DNA of 64,000 nt from UBA5018 sp947463165 (GTDB lineage Bacteria; Cyanobacteriota; Cyanobacteriia; PCC-6307; Cyanobiaceae). How positions within the stretch are numbered: the first letter of the stretch is position 1; every line of letters starts with the position of its first letter. The notes beneath the pieces were generated by a model. It was not told where the DNA came from. It ran no database searches and was given only the letters and a program-made list of their open reading frames with translations. Location: contig CALRTY020000003.1 of NCBI GenBank assembly GCA_943371245.1, positions 186,001 to 250,000 on the forward strand, written 5' to 3'. Position numbers and translations under genes: made by a program. Shown piece after piece: positions 44,074 to 55,100 of this stretch.

Positions 44074-46902
44074 TCAGCCACCAGCTTTTAGCAGCTGTTC
44101 CAGCAGCTGCTCCAGGTGCTCCACCCAGGCGCTGGTATTGAACAGGGGCAGCTCGGCCCTGCCTGCGAGCAGCTGACGGCGCAGGCGCTGCAGTTCGGCC
44201 GGCTGGCGGCCCAAGTCAATGGCCAGCTGCCGGTAGGCCTCGGGCGTGGGGCAGATCAGCTCCCCGAGGCCGGTGGCGGCGCAGAGGCTGGCGCCCATGC
44301 GCGAGGCAAATGTTTGGCCCGGGCAGGTGAGCAGCGGCAGCCCGGCGGCGAGGGCGGTCACGGCGGTGGCGCCGGAGCCGTAGGGGCTGGTGTCGAGCAG
44401 CAGATCGGCCAGGCCGCAGCACTGGCCAAAGGCTGCACTCTCCAGCTTGGGGCTGAACACCAGGCGGCGCCACTCCAGGCCGGCCGTGGCCAGTCGGGCG
44501 CGCAGCCGCTGCTCCACCAGCGGCTGGTCGTTGATGATCCAGAGCACCGAGTTCGGCACCTGACGCAAAATCTCCAGCCAGCAATCGAACACCGCCGGTG
44601 TGATTTTTTCGGGCCTGTTGAAGCAGGCGTACACCACCGCATCGGCCGGCAGGCCGAGGGCCTCGCGGCTGGGTGGGGGCGAAGCTGCTGCGTTGGAATC
44701 AAGCGGGCCTGAGCTCACGAAGCCCCAGGGCAGGCGGTGCACCGTTTCGCGGTAGTGGATTTCGTGATCCGGCGGGATCAGCCAGGCATCGGCGATCACC
44801 CCATCGATCCAGTCGGCGCCGAGGGAACCGGGATAGCCCAGGTAATGGAGCTGCAGAGGCGCCGGCCGCAGCGCCAGCACGCCGGGGCGGCTGTGGTGGG
44901 TGTGGCCCATCAGATCGATCAGCACATCGATGCCATCGCTGCGGATGCGGTTGGCGATCGCCTCGCTGCTGTCGGCGGCCACGATTGCGTAATGATCTAC
45001 GCCGCGGCGGATCAGCTCGGTGATTTCATCGGAGATATCGGCCAGGGAATAGGCGAACACCTCAAAGCGGCGGCGGTCGTGGCGGGCGAACAGGCCATGG
45101 AGCAGGTTGCCCATGGCGTGATTGCGAAAATCGGCCGAGAGGTAGCCGATCCGCCAGCGTTCGCCGGCCCGATGCGGCGGGGCCGGCGGCAGCCGCAGGG
45201 GGGCCATGCTGCGGCTGGTGGGCTCTGTCCAGCGTTCGCCCAGGCGCCGGTGCAGGGCCGGGGGCGCCGGAAACAGGTTCAGGCTCAGGGGCGGCACCAG
45301 CACCGCATCAACAGCTCCGGCCCTGGCCTGGCCGTGGGCCTCCAGCTGCGCCAGCAGCCGGGCCATGCGGCGCTCGTGGTCGTGCCAGTCGCAGAGGCTG
45401 AGCCGGTGCATCTCCAGCTGCACCAGCACTTCGGTGGCATCGGGATCGAGGGCCAGGGCCGTTTGCAGTGCGCCAATGCCGGCTTCTGTGTGGCCCAGGG
45501 CCGCCAGGGCCTGGCCGAGCTGGTAGTGGCCTTCTCGCAGCTGCGGTTCCTGGCGCAGCAGCCGCCGCAAGCAGGGCAGGGCCGCCTCCACCCGCCCCAG
45601 CTCCATCAGGGTGATGCCCAACTGCAGCAGCAGGTCGGGCCGCTGCGGCGTGGCCCGCAGGATCATCCGCAGGGCCTCCAGGGCCTGGTGGGAGCGCCCC
45701 TGGCTGCGCAGCACCACCGCCAGAGCGAGCAGGTTGTCGGCCGCGGTGCGGAGGCCGGGCTCCAGCCGCAGGGCCTCGCCGTGGTCCCGCTGGGCGGCGT
45801 CGAGATCGCCCTGCAGCTGCAGCAGGGCGCCGCGGTTGGCGTGGGCCCGGGCGCGCAGGCGCTTGGTGGCATCGCTGGAGCTGTCACCCAGGGCATCGGC
45901 GGCAACGGGCAGGTAATCAGCCGGCGGACGGGAGTCGCCTGCTAGCAGGGAATTGAGCAGGGCGAGGGCCTCGCCATCACGACCCTGCTGGTGCAGCACC
46001 TTGGCCAGCTGCAGCCGGGTGGCGCCATGGCCAGGCGCCTGATCCAGCAGCTGGCGGTAACGCCGTTCCGCTTCCGGCCAGGCGCCGGTTTTTTCCAGGG
46101 CCCGTGCCGAGCGGAACAGCTCCTGCAGCTCAGACGGTGCACTGAAGGCTGGTGGACGGAATTCAGTAGGGCTTGAGGAGGAGGCTCCAGCTGCGGTGGT
46201 GATTCCCTCGTTCCCGTCTCTCTCTTCGCCCCATTTGCGCAGATAGGCCCGCTGCTGTTCACTCCAGGCCAGGCCGCTGGCATCGCGGCCATGGGCATGC
46301 AGCAGCGGCAGGGGCCAGGTGCCGAGGCTCAGGCCTGCCCGGCGGGCAGAACGACAGAAATCCAGGTCGTAGTAGTGAAAGGCAAAGCGCGGGTCAAAGC
46401 GCAAGCCCGAGCGCCAGAGGGTTTCTGCCCTGGCGGCCAGGAATAGCCCATCGAGCGACTGCACCGGCATCGGCACCGGTCCGTACACATCCAGGTGGCT
46501 GCTCTCGGGCGCACCGTGGCGCAGGGCACCGCTTAGGAAGGGATGGTCCCAGCTGCCGCTGCGGGGATCCAGCCACCAGGCCAGCTGACCGCTCTGCTGG
46601 CGCTGGTTGCCCGCCACCCCCACCAGATCAAAGCGGAGCAGGGCCTCCTCCAGCTGGGGAGCCAGGGGCTCGGGGCCGAGGTCCAGGTCGTCGTGGCAGA
46701 ACAGCAGCACCGCCTTGGCCGGGGCGGCCTCGATGGCGGCGTTGTAAGCAACTGCCAGGGGCTGGCGGTTGGCGAAATGGATCCGCGCCAGCAGCTGCCG
46801 GTGCTGCGGTTGCCGCAGGGAACGGCCTAGCAGCGTGTCGCTCCAGAAGGCCGCCTCCTCCAGCCGCGTGGCTGATACCAGCTGGACCATTGGCGGGTTC
46901 AT
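44074..46902 (-). CDS. Bifunctional-looking glycosyltransferase: GT-A-like + TPR + OGT (GT41)-like
   Basis: 942 residues. Residues 1-235 look like a GT-A sugar transferase with F-C-H-D-D-L-D-L (DxD-type) and D-G-L-F-L-A-A-R, then Y-D-L-D-F-C-R-S-A. Residues ~265-540 are TPR helices (A-L-A-L-D-P-D-A-T-E-type). Residues 570-942 match GT41 (SPINDLY/O-GlcNAc transferase): G-Y-L-S-A-D-F-R-N-H-A, D-V-L-I-D-L-M-G-H-T, R-P-A-P-L-Q, L-G-Y-P-G-S, F-N-R-P-E-K-I-T-P, D-T-S-P-Y-G-S-G-A-T. GT41 enzymes add sugars to Ser/Thr of proteins. Its ATG overlaps the upstream glycosyltransferase stop (ATGA), so the pair is coupled. Confidence 0.9.
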   Translation of the reverse strand: MNPPMVQLVSATRLEEAAFWSDTLLGRSLRQPQHRQLLARIHFANRQPLAVAYNAAIEAAPAKAVLLFCHDDLDLGPEPLAPQLEEALLRFDLVGVAGNQRQQSGQLAWWLDPRSGSWDHPFLSGALRHGAPESSHLDVYGPVPMPVQSLDGLFLAARAETLWRSGLRFDPRFAFHYYDLDFCRSARRAGLSLGTWPLPLLHAHGRDASGLAWSEQQRAYLRKWGEERDGNEGITTAAGASSSSPTEFRPPAFSAPSELQELFRSARALEKTGAWPEAERRYRQLLDQAPGHGATRLQLAKVLHQQGRDGEALALLNSLLAGDSRPPADYLPVAADALGDSSSDATKRLRARAHANRGALLQLQGDLDAAQRDHGEALRLEPGLRTAADNLLALAVVLRSQGRSHQALEALRMILRATPQRPDLLLQLGITLMELGRVEAALPCLRRLLRQEPQLREGHYQLGQALAALGHTEAGIGALQTALALDPDATEVLVQLEMHRLSLCDWHDHERRMARLLAQLEAHGQARAGAVDAVLVPPLSLNLFPAPPALHRRLGERWTEPTSRSMAPLRLPPAPPHRAGERWRIGYLSADFRNHAMGNLLHGLFARHDRRRFEVFAYSLADISDEITELIRRGVDHYAIVAADSSEAIANRIRSDGIDVLIDLMGHTHHSRPGVLALRPAPLQLHYLGYPGSLGADWIDGVIADAWLIPPDHEIHYRETVHRLPWGFVSSGPLDSNAAASPPPSREALGLPADAVVYACFNRPEKITPAVFDCWLEILRQVPNSVLWIINDQPLVEQRLRARLATAGLEWRRLVFSPKLESAAFGQCCGLADLLLDTSPYGSGATAVTALAAGLPLLTCPGQTFASRMGASLCAATGLGELICPTPEAYRQLAIDLGRQPAELQRLRRQLLAGRAELPLFNTSAWVEHLEQLLEQLLKAGG

Positions 46903-48425
46903 GGCCGATCTGGCCCTTCTGGCACTTGGGGCCGCTCGGGCGGATCGAGTGGATTGAGCGCCGCCGCCCGCTCGGCGTAATGGCGGGCGGCCCGGGCATG
47001 GAGGCGGGCCAGGGCCCGCACCGGCCGCGATTGCAGCGGATCGAGGCTCGTGGCCCGCTCAAAGGCGGCCAGGGCATCGGCGAGGCGACCTTGGCGCTGC
47101 AGGGCATGGCCCAGAAAGCTGAGGGCGTGGGCGTCGTTTGGGTCGAGCCGCACCGCCTCCGCCAGGGCTGCGGCCGCTTCTGCCAGGGCGCCGCGCTGGA
47201 GCGCCTCCACCCCCTGCAACCGCTGCTGATCGGCCGGGCTATCGACGCCCAGGCGCCAGTGTCGGGGCGCCAGTTGGCGCAGGCCCGGCAGGGTGGCCAG
47301 CGGGCGATCCGCCGCCTGCTGAAGCAGTGGTTCAACCGTGCCTTCCGCAGGCCTGGTGCGCTGCGCCAGATCCCGGTAAATGGCCAGGCGGTTGGGGGCG
47401 TGCTGGGCCAGCCGCCGCTCACTGGCCACCAGGGCGTGGGCGGTGGTGGCGATCGTTTGCCGCAGCGCCGGCTCGTTCACCAGCCGATCGAGCTGGCGGA
47501 TCAGATCATCGGGGTTGTCGTAGAGCAATGCTGCACCGGTGCCGGCGAGATGCCGGTAGGGATCGAGATTTTGTAAAAGCGGCACCACCGAGCGGCTGGC
47601 GTACTCCAGGAACTTCACATCGGAGCGGCAGCGGTTGAATTCGGTGGGCAGCAGCGGCGCCAGACCGATGTCGAGCCGCTCCAGCCACTGCAGATAGTGG
47701 GGCAGCGAGCCGGCCAGGGCGAAGCGGAAGCGCTCGGCATCCAGGGACGCAAACGGTTCGGCCAGCACCGGATCGCCCATCAGCTCAAAGCGCACCTGCC
47801 GCTGCCGCTGCAGCCAGGCGATCAGGGCTGGGGCGATGGCGCGCAGATCCTCCCGATGCCCGAAGGACCCCCCCCAGCCGATCACCAGGGGCCGCTCGGC
47901 GCTGGCGGGAGCCGCGGCTGGGAAGGCGCGCAGCGGCGGCAGCTCCTGCAGCTGATTGGGCACCACCTCCACCTGCTGGGCCCGATCCGCCAGCCGCTGG
48001 CGCAGGGCCTCGGTGGTCACCTGGGTGGCATCGCAGCGGCGGATCAGCGCATCGAAGCAGAACAGCGCCCGCCGGTCGCTCCAGGAGCGATGGGCTGGAT
48101 TCCAGGGCTGCACATCCGGCAGGTAGTCGTTCACCTCGCAGAGGCTGGGCCGGCCCAGCTGGCGGCGCTGCTGAATCAGCCGGAACACCTCCACATCCAG
48201 CGTCATCGTGAACACCACCAGATCGGCCGCCAGCACGGCGCCATCGTGGTGGCGGGCCTGGGGATGCACCTCAAATACCTCAACCCCCTCCAGCTGGGCC
48301 AGGGCGGCGGCGGGCTGGTGCAGCCGGTAGAGGTTGTCGCCGATCGAACCCATGCCGCCCACCAGCACCAGGCGCAGGGGCTGATTGCCGAGATAGCAAA
48401 CACCCTCGTTGGCAGCTTTTGGCAT
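46899..48425 (-). CDS. Glycosyltransferase (GT-B type) with C-terminal TPR
   Basis: 508 residues. The first ~340 residues are GT-B-like: L-V-L-V-G-G-M-G-S-I-G-D-N, a central V-I-G-W-G-G-S-F-G-H-R-E-D-L, and V-K-F-L-E-Y-A-S-R-S-V-V-P typical of GT4-like donor domains. Residues ~395-490 form TPRs (R-L-D-P-N-D-A-H-A-L-S-F-L-G). ATG at 48425 lies 36 bases after the stop of the ~4357-residue giant, on the same strand. The start region is part of a duplicated DNA segment. Likely acts with the next gene on a glycoconjugate or surface protein. Confidence 0.82.
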   Translation of the reverse strand: MPKAANEGVCYLGNQPLRLVLVGGMGSIGDNLYRLHQPAAALAQLEGVEVFEVHPQARHHDGAVLAADLVVFTMTLDVEVFRLIQQRRQLGRPSLCEVNDYLPDVQPWNPAHRSWSDRRALFCFDALIRRCDATQVTTEALRQRLADRAQQVEVVPNQLQELPPLRAFPAAAPASAERPLVIGWGGSFGHREDLRAIAPALIAWLQRQRQVRFELMGDPVLAEPFASLDAERFRFALAGSLPHYLQWLERLDIGLAPLLPTEFNRCRSDVKFLEYASRSVVPLLQNLDPYRHLAGTGAALLYDNPDDLIRQLDRLVNEPALRQTIATTAHALVASERRLAQHAPNRLAIYRDLAQRTRPAEGTVEPLLQQAADRPLATLPGLRQLAPRHWRLGVDSPADQQRLQGVEALQRGALAEAAAALAEAVRLDPNDAHALSFLGHALQRQGRLADALAAFERATSLDPLQSRPVRALARLHARAARHYAERAAALNPLDPPERPQVPEGPDRP

Positions 48426-49140
48426 ATCGGCAAATTGTTTTGCTATCCAGGCAGGCCAGATTTATATCACCTGAAGGCTGTCCAGGGAGCCAATGTAGCC
48501 GGTAATCTCAATAATTGCATCGGTGCTTGACTGGTAGCCGGCGGTGGCATTATTGAGAGCGATGAAGCTGCGGGAGGTGCCGGAGGGATCGGCATAGCTA
48601 AAGGTGGCGGCGCGGTTGGCGAGGAAGGTGGCGGCGGTTAATACGGTGGAGATCGATGTGGCACTAAGCGCGGATACGGCGCCAAGTTTGTTGATGTTTG
48701 CTGCTGCCACTGCAGTGGGCCCATCGAGGAGATCGGTGCCGATGGAAAAATCGGTGATGCGATCAAAGCTCGCCAGGGTGGATGAGGTGAGGGCGGTAAA
48801 TTTGAATGTATCTACGCCGCCGAGTCCTGTGAGCACATCTTTGGCGGTTGTGGCCGTGAGCGTGTTGGCGTTGGCATCGCCAATCAGTTGATTGGCAGTG
48901 GCATCGATACTGAAGCGTTGCGCTGGGCTGGCGGCGGCGAGGTTGCCTGCTGCATCGGCGACCCGGGCAGTGATGGTATAGAAGCCGTTGGCGAGCGCAG
49001 TGGTGGGAGTGAAGCTCCAGGTGAAATCCGTGTTGTTCACAGTGGCGTTACCCAGCGGGGTGACGCCGTTGAAAATGCGAAGGTTTTCGCCCGTGGCCAG
49101 GGCAGCGGAGATGCTGCCGCTGAGGGTGGGAGTGCTGTCG
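48415..49140. repeat. Copy 1 of a duplicated giant-gene 3' end plus downstream flank
   Basis: This stretch and 62634-63359 align without gaps (constant offset 14,219), at roughly nine in ten protein positions identical. Identity continues past the stop codon for about 47 bases, including the ATG and first five or so codons of the glycosyltransferase at 48425. Confidence 0.88.
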
Positions 49141-52100
49141 TCGGTTAAGGCATCTTCCGCGAGTAAAGCTGTAATGACACCGAAGTTGTCGTCTATGGCG
49201 ATGATGGCTGCGGAGGTGGTTGGAGCAGTGGTGTCGATGGTGATAGCCCCCAGTTGGCCGTTGGCACTGGTGTTGCCGGCAAGATCGCTCTGGCGCGCCA
49301 GGATGCTGCCGGTGCCATAAGTGCCAGGCGCCACGGAGAAGAAAGCGCCAGTACCAGTGAGCCAATTGCTGCCGCCATCAATGGAGTATTGCCAGCTGGC
49401 ACCAGCTTCCAGACCACTTACATTTACCGTGCCGATATTAGTGATGCCATCCTTATTGCTATCGCCGCTATCGTTGGCCAGGGTGAGGCTGGGGGCGGCT
49501 GGGGCTGTGGTGTCGATCACCAGGACGCCGGCTGGATTTCTGGAGAAGCTAGCAAAACTATTTCCAGCGGCATCTGTAAGGCTGGCACCATTGACATTAA
49601 GAGCGGTAATGGCAAGATCACTGCTGCTATGACTTGCGACCACTGTGTAGCTAAATACCAGGGATGAAGTGCCGCTGCCACTGGCGTAAATGGCGCTGCC
49701 GCCAGAATTCAAGCTCAGGCTGGGGGTGCCGCCACTAATAGTGACTGGCTCACTGGTATTGACTGTAAGAGTTACCACCTTGTCGGCATTGAGGTTGCCG
49801 TTGCCACTGCTGATGCCAGTGCCCGTGGCCACAACAGAGCTAACCGCTGGGGCGGTGCTGTCGACGCGAATGGCCCCCAGCTGGCCATTCGCACTAGTGT
49901 TGCCGGCAAGATCGCGCTGGCGCACCAGGACCCTGCCGGCGCCATAAGTGCCTGGCGCGAGCGTGAAGGATGCGCCAGTGCCCGTGAGCCAATTGCTGCC
50001 GCCGTTAATGGAGTATTGCCAGCTGGCACTAGTTTCCAGGCCGTTTATATTTAATTTGCCGCTATTAGTAATAAGATCGCTATTGCTGATTCCGGTGTCG
50101 CTAGCCAGGGCGAGGCCAGGAGCCGCAGCTGCGGTGGTATCGATGGTGATGGCCCCTAGTTGGCCATTGGCACTGGTGTTGCCGGCTAGATCGCTCTGGC
50201 GCGCCAGGATGCTGCCAGCCGCGTAGGTGCCAGGCGCAACGGAGAAGGAAGTGCCGCTACCCGCCAGCCAATTACTGCCGCCATTTAGGGAGTATTGCCA
50301 GCTGGCACCAGTTTCCAGGCCGCTGATATTCACTGTGCCGATATTGGTGATGCCATCTGTATTGCTGCCTCCGGTATCGGAGGCCAAGGCCAGGCTGGGG
50401 GCCGCCGCTGCGGTGTCGATCACCAGGACGCCGGCTGGACTATTAGAGAAGCTAGCCAACCAATTTCCAGCGACATCTGTAAGGTAGCTGCCATTGGTAC
50501 CTGCAATCCAGGTGCTACTTGTATTAAGTGCGGTAATGGCTAGATCGCTGCTGCTATGGCCTGTGGCCACTGTGTAGCTAAATACCAGGGAATTGGTGCC
50601 ACTGCCGCTGATGTAGGTAGCGCTGCCGCCAGAGTTCAGGCTAAGGGTGGGTGTGCCGCCACGAATGGTAACTGGCTCAGTGGTATTGACCGTGAGAGTT
50701 ACCACCTTGCCGGCATTGAGGTAGCCGTTGCCACTGCTGATGCCGCTGCCCGTTGCCACCACGCTATTAACAGCTGGAGGGATGATGTCGATTGTGATGG
50801 CCCCTAGTTGGCCATTGGCACTGATGTTGCCGGCACGATCGATCTGGCGCACCAAGAATTGGCCAGCACCGAAGCTACCACTGACAAGCAGGTAGAAGAA
50901 AGTGCCAGTGCCGGTGAACCAACTGCTGCCGCCATTTACGGAATATTCCCAGCTGGCACCAGCTTCCAAGCCGTTTACGTTTATTCTGCTAAAATTGGTG
51001 ATGTTATCCGTATCACTGATGCCGAAATCGGAGGCTAGGGCGAGGCTGGGGGCGGCTGGTGCGGCGGTGTCGATCACCAGGATGCCGGCTGGATTGTTAG
51101 CGAAGCTGGCAAAACTATTTCCAGCGGCATCCGTGAGGCTGGCACCATTGGCATTAAGTGCGGTAATGGCCAGATCACTGCTGTTATCACCTGCGGCCAC
51201 TGTGTAGCTAAATACCAGGGAAGAACTCCCGCTGCCACTGATATAGGTGGCGCTGCCGCCAGAGTTCAAGCTGAGGCTGGGTGTGCCGCCACTAATCGTG
51301 ACTGGCTCGCTTGTATAGACGGTGAGAGTTACCACTTTGCCGGCATTGAGGTTGCCGCTGCTGCTGTAGAAGGGGTAGGTCGTTGTCAGCACAGAGCTAA
51401 CAGTTGGAGCGCTGGTGTCGACAGTGAATGCCGCCAGTTGGCCATTGGCGCTGGTGTTGCCGGCAAGATCGATCTGGCGCGCCTGAATTTGGCCGGCGTT
51501 ATAGGTGCCTGGCGCCACGGAGAAGGAGGTGCCAGTACCAGTGAGCCAATTGCTGCCGCTATTAACTGAGTATTGCCAGTTGGCACCACTTTCCAGGCCA
51601 CTTATATTTACTATGGCATTATTGGTAATGCGATCGCTACTGCTGATGCCGGCATCTGAGACCAGGGTCAGGCTGGGGGCCGCCGCGGTGGTGTCGATGG
51701 TGATGGCCCCAAGTTGGCCGTTGGCACTGGTGTTGCCGGCAAGATCGCTCTGGCGCGCCAGGATGCTGCCGGCGCCATAAGTGCCAGGCGCCACGGAGAA
51801 GGAAGTACCAGTACCCGTGAGCCAATTGTTGCCGCCATTTACGGAATATTGCCAGCTAGCGCCAGTTTCCAGGCCACTAATATTTACTGCGCCAATATTG
51901 GTGATGCCATCTTTATTGCTGGCACCGGTGTCGTTGGCCAGGGCCAGGCTAGGGGGCGCCGCTGTGGTGTCGATCACCAGGACGCCGGCTGGACTATTGG
52001 AGAAACTGGCAAAGCTATTTCCAGCGGCATCTGTAAGGCTGGCACCATTGGTATTAAATGCGGTAATGGCCAGATCGCTGCTGCTATTACCCGCAGCCAC

Positions 52101-55100
52101 TATGTAGCTAAATACCAGGGAGGCAGTGCCGCTGCCACTGGTGTAGGTGGCGCTGCCGCCAGAATTCAAGCTGAGACTGGGCGTGCCGCCACTAATCGTG
52201 ACTGGCTCGCTGGTATTTACGGTGAGAGTTACCACTTTGCCGGCATTGAGGTTGCCGTTGCCACTGCTGATACCGCTGCCCGTTGCCACCACAGAGCTAA
52301 CCGCTGGAGCGGTGGTGTCGATACTTGTAGCCCCCAGTGGGCCATTAGCGCTGGTGTTGCCGACAAGATCGCTCTGGCGCACCAGGATGCTGCCGGTGCC
52401 ATAGGTGCCTGGCGCCACGGAGAAGGAGGTGCCAGTGCCCGGGAGCCAACTGCCGCCGCCATTGACGGAGTACTGCCAGGTGGCGCCAGATTCCAGACTA
52501 CTTATATTTACTGTGCCGACTTTAGTGATGCGATCACTATTGTTAATGCCGGTATCGGATGCCAGTGCCAGCCCGGGGGTGGACGCCGTGGTGTCGAGCC
52601 AGAAACTGCGGGCAACCGATGCCGTTCCCAGGTTCCCCGCCGCATCGGCCACCCGGGCGGTGATCGCGTAATTGGTGCCGGCAGTGCTGGCCAGGGCGGT
52701 GGGTGTGAATGTCCAGGTTTTTGCCGTGTTGTTGACGCTGGCGTTGCCCAGCAGGGTGGCGCCGCTATAGACGCCCAGGCTTTCACCCGTGGCGAGGGCG
52801 GTGGAGATGCTGCCGCTGATGGTGGGGGTGGGGTCGTTGGTGCTGCCGCCCGGCGCGACGGTGCCCTGAATAGTCCCCAGGTCATCCGCTATGGCTGTGA
52901 TCGTCGCGGTGGTGGTGGGAGCTGTGGTGTCGATCACCAGAACGCCAGCTGGACTATTGGAGAAGCTGACAAAACTGTTGCCAGCTAGATCACTAAGGAT
53001 GGCGCCATTGGCATTGAGGCCAGTGATGGCCAGGTCGTTGGTGGCGTGGCCCGCCGCCACCGTATAGCTAAATACCAGGGAAGCAGTGCCGCCGCCACTG
53101 GTATAGGTGGCGCTGCCACCGGAATTCAGGCTGAGGCTGGGCGTGCCTCCGCTAATCGTGACTGGCTCGCTGGTATATACGGTGATGGTTACCACTTTGC
53201 CGGCATTGAGGTTGCCATTGCCGTTGCTGAGGTCGGCCCCTGTGGCCACCACAGATGTGACAATCGGCATGATGGCATCGACCACCAGGGCCCTATTGGC
53301 CGCCAGCGATCCCGGAGCGCCAGGTGTAGCCAGGGTAAGGATGGCGTTGTTGCCGGCAAGATCACGGATGCTGCCGCCATTGAGCTCCAGGGCGGAGCTG
53401 GAAACTTGATCTAAATCGGCGGAGCTGTCGCCTGCCTCAACTGTGTAGGAGAAGGATAGGGTGTTGGTGCCGCTGCCGCCGCTATAAAGGGCATAGCGAT
53501 CGATGGCACCGGTTTCCAGTTGCAGCCTAGGCGTACCCCCGGTAGTGGTTACATAAACTGCCTCCGAAAATTGCAGAGTAATGTTTATTGTCGCCCCGCT
53601 GCGATAGTAGCCATTGGCAGTGCTGGAAGTCAGCGGGGCTACGGGATCCTTAGACGCGATATTGCGAAAAAATAGCGTGTTACCAATGTCGATGCCAACA
53701 AATAGGTCGAGATCTCCATCCCTGTCGATGTCAGCCAGTCTGAGGCTGGAGTAACCACTCGCAATGGCGATGCCAAAGGGGTTTTTGCTCGGCGCTCCAT
53801 AGGCTGGATTAGTAGCAGTGGCGGAGGCATTATTGCGGTAGGCATATATGTCCCCATTCGCATTGCCAATCAATAAATCGAGGTCGCCATCGGCGTCGAT
53901 GTCGGCAAAGCTGGAGCTGGCATTGTCGCCCACATCGGTGATGCCAAAGGGATTTACGCTGGGCGCTGCATAGGTGGGAGCAGTGGCACCAGGGTTGGCG
54001 GTGTTGCGATAGAAGAGGATGTTGCCCTCGCCATTGCCAATGAATAGATCGAGATCGCCGTCCTTGTCGATGTCAGCAAAACTGGGCTTGGCAGAATAGC
54101 CAACATTGGTGATGTTAAAGGGATTGGTGTTTGGGGCTGCGTAGGCCGGGGAGGTGCTGCCGGTCGTGGCGGTATTGCGATAGAAGAGCGTATTGCCGTA
54201 AGTTTCGCCGATGAATAGATCGAGATCGCCGTCGCCGTCGATGTCCACTAAACTGGGGCTAGCGGACCAGCCCACATCTGTTATGCCAAAGGGGTTTATG
54301 CTGGGGGCGGCGTAGGCCGGGGCTGTGGCGCCTGCGGTGGCGGTGTTCCTGAAAAAGATGGTGCAGCCGTTATTGTTACCGATGAACAGATCGAGATCGC
54401 CATCGCCATCGATGTCGGCAAAGCTGGGGTTGGCCAGGGCACCAGCATCGGAAATGCCAAAGGGATTGGTGCTCGGCGCTGCATAGCCAGGAGCGGTGGG
54501 CTTGAGGCTGCCGATGGGACCTGTGGTGTCGACGGTGATGGCACCAAGTTGACCATTAGCACTGGTGTTGCCAGCAATATCGCTCTGGCGCACCAGAATG
54601 CTGCCAGCCGCATAGCTGCCTGGTGCGAGCGAGAAGGAGGTGCCAGTGCCCGTGAGCCAACTGGTGCCGCCATTTACGGAATATCGCCAGCTGCCGCCAG
54701 TTTCCAGGCCACTTAAATTTATTGTGCCGATATTGGTGATGCCATCTGTATTGTTAGCACCGCTATCGCTGGCCAGGGAGAGGCTGGGGGCAGCTGCGCT
54801 GGTGTCGACGGTGATGGCACCAAGTTGAACATTGGCACTGGTGTTGCCAGCATTATCGCTCTGGCGCACCAGAATGCTGCCAGCCGCATAGCTGCCTGGC
54901 GCGAGCGATAAGGAGGTGCCAGTGCCCGTGAGCCAACTGCTGCCACCATTAACGGAATACTGCCAACTGGCGCCATTTTCCAGGCCCGTTACATTTACTG
55001 TACCGATATTGGTGATGCGATCGCTAGTACTCACACCGGTGTCGGAGGCCATGGCCAGGCCGGGGGCGGTTGGCGCGCTGCCATCGATCACCAGGGCCTT

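Noticed and set aside
51714..52988. Long plus-strand open frame (424 codons) opposite the giant gene
   Set aside because: It is an antisense shadow of the Ig-like repeats; its translation is repetitive with no domain and shares the repeat period of the minus-strand gene. The same applies to the other plus-strand frames between 48.6 and 61.5 kb.
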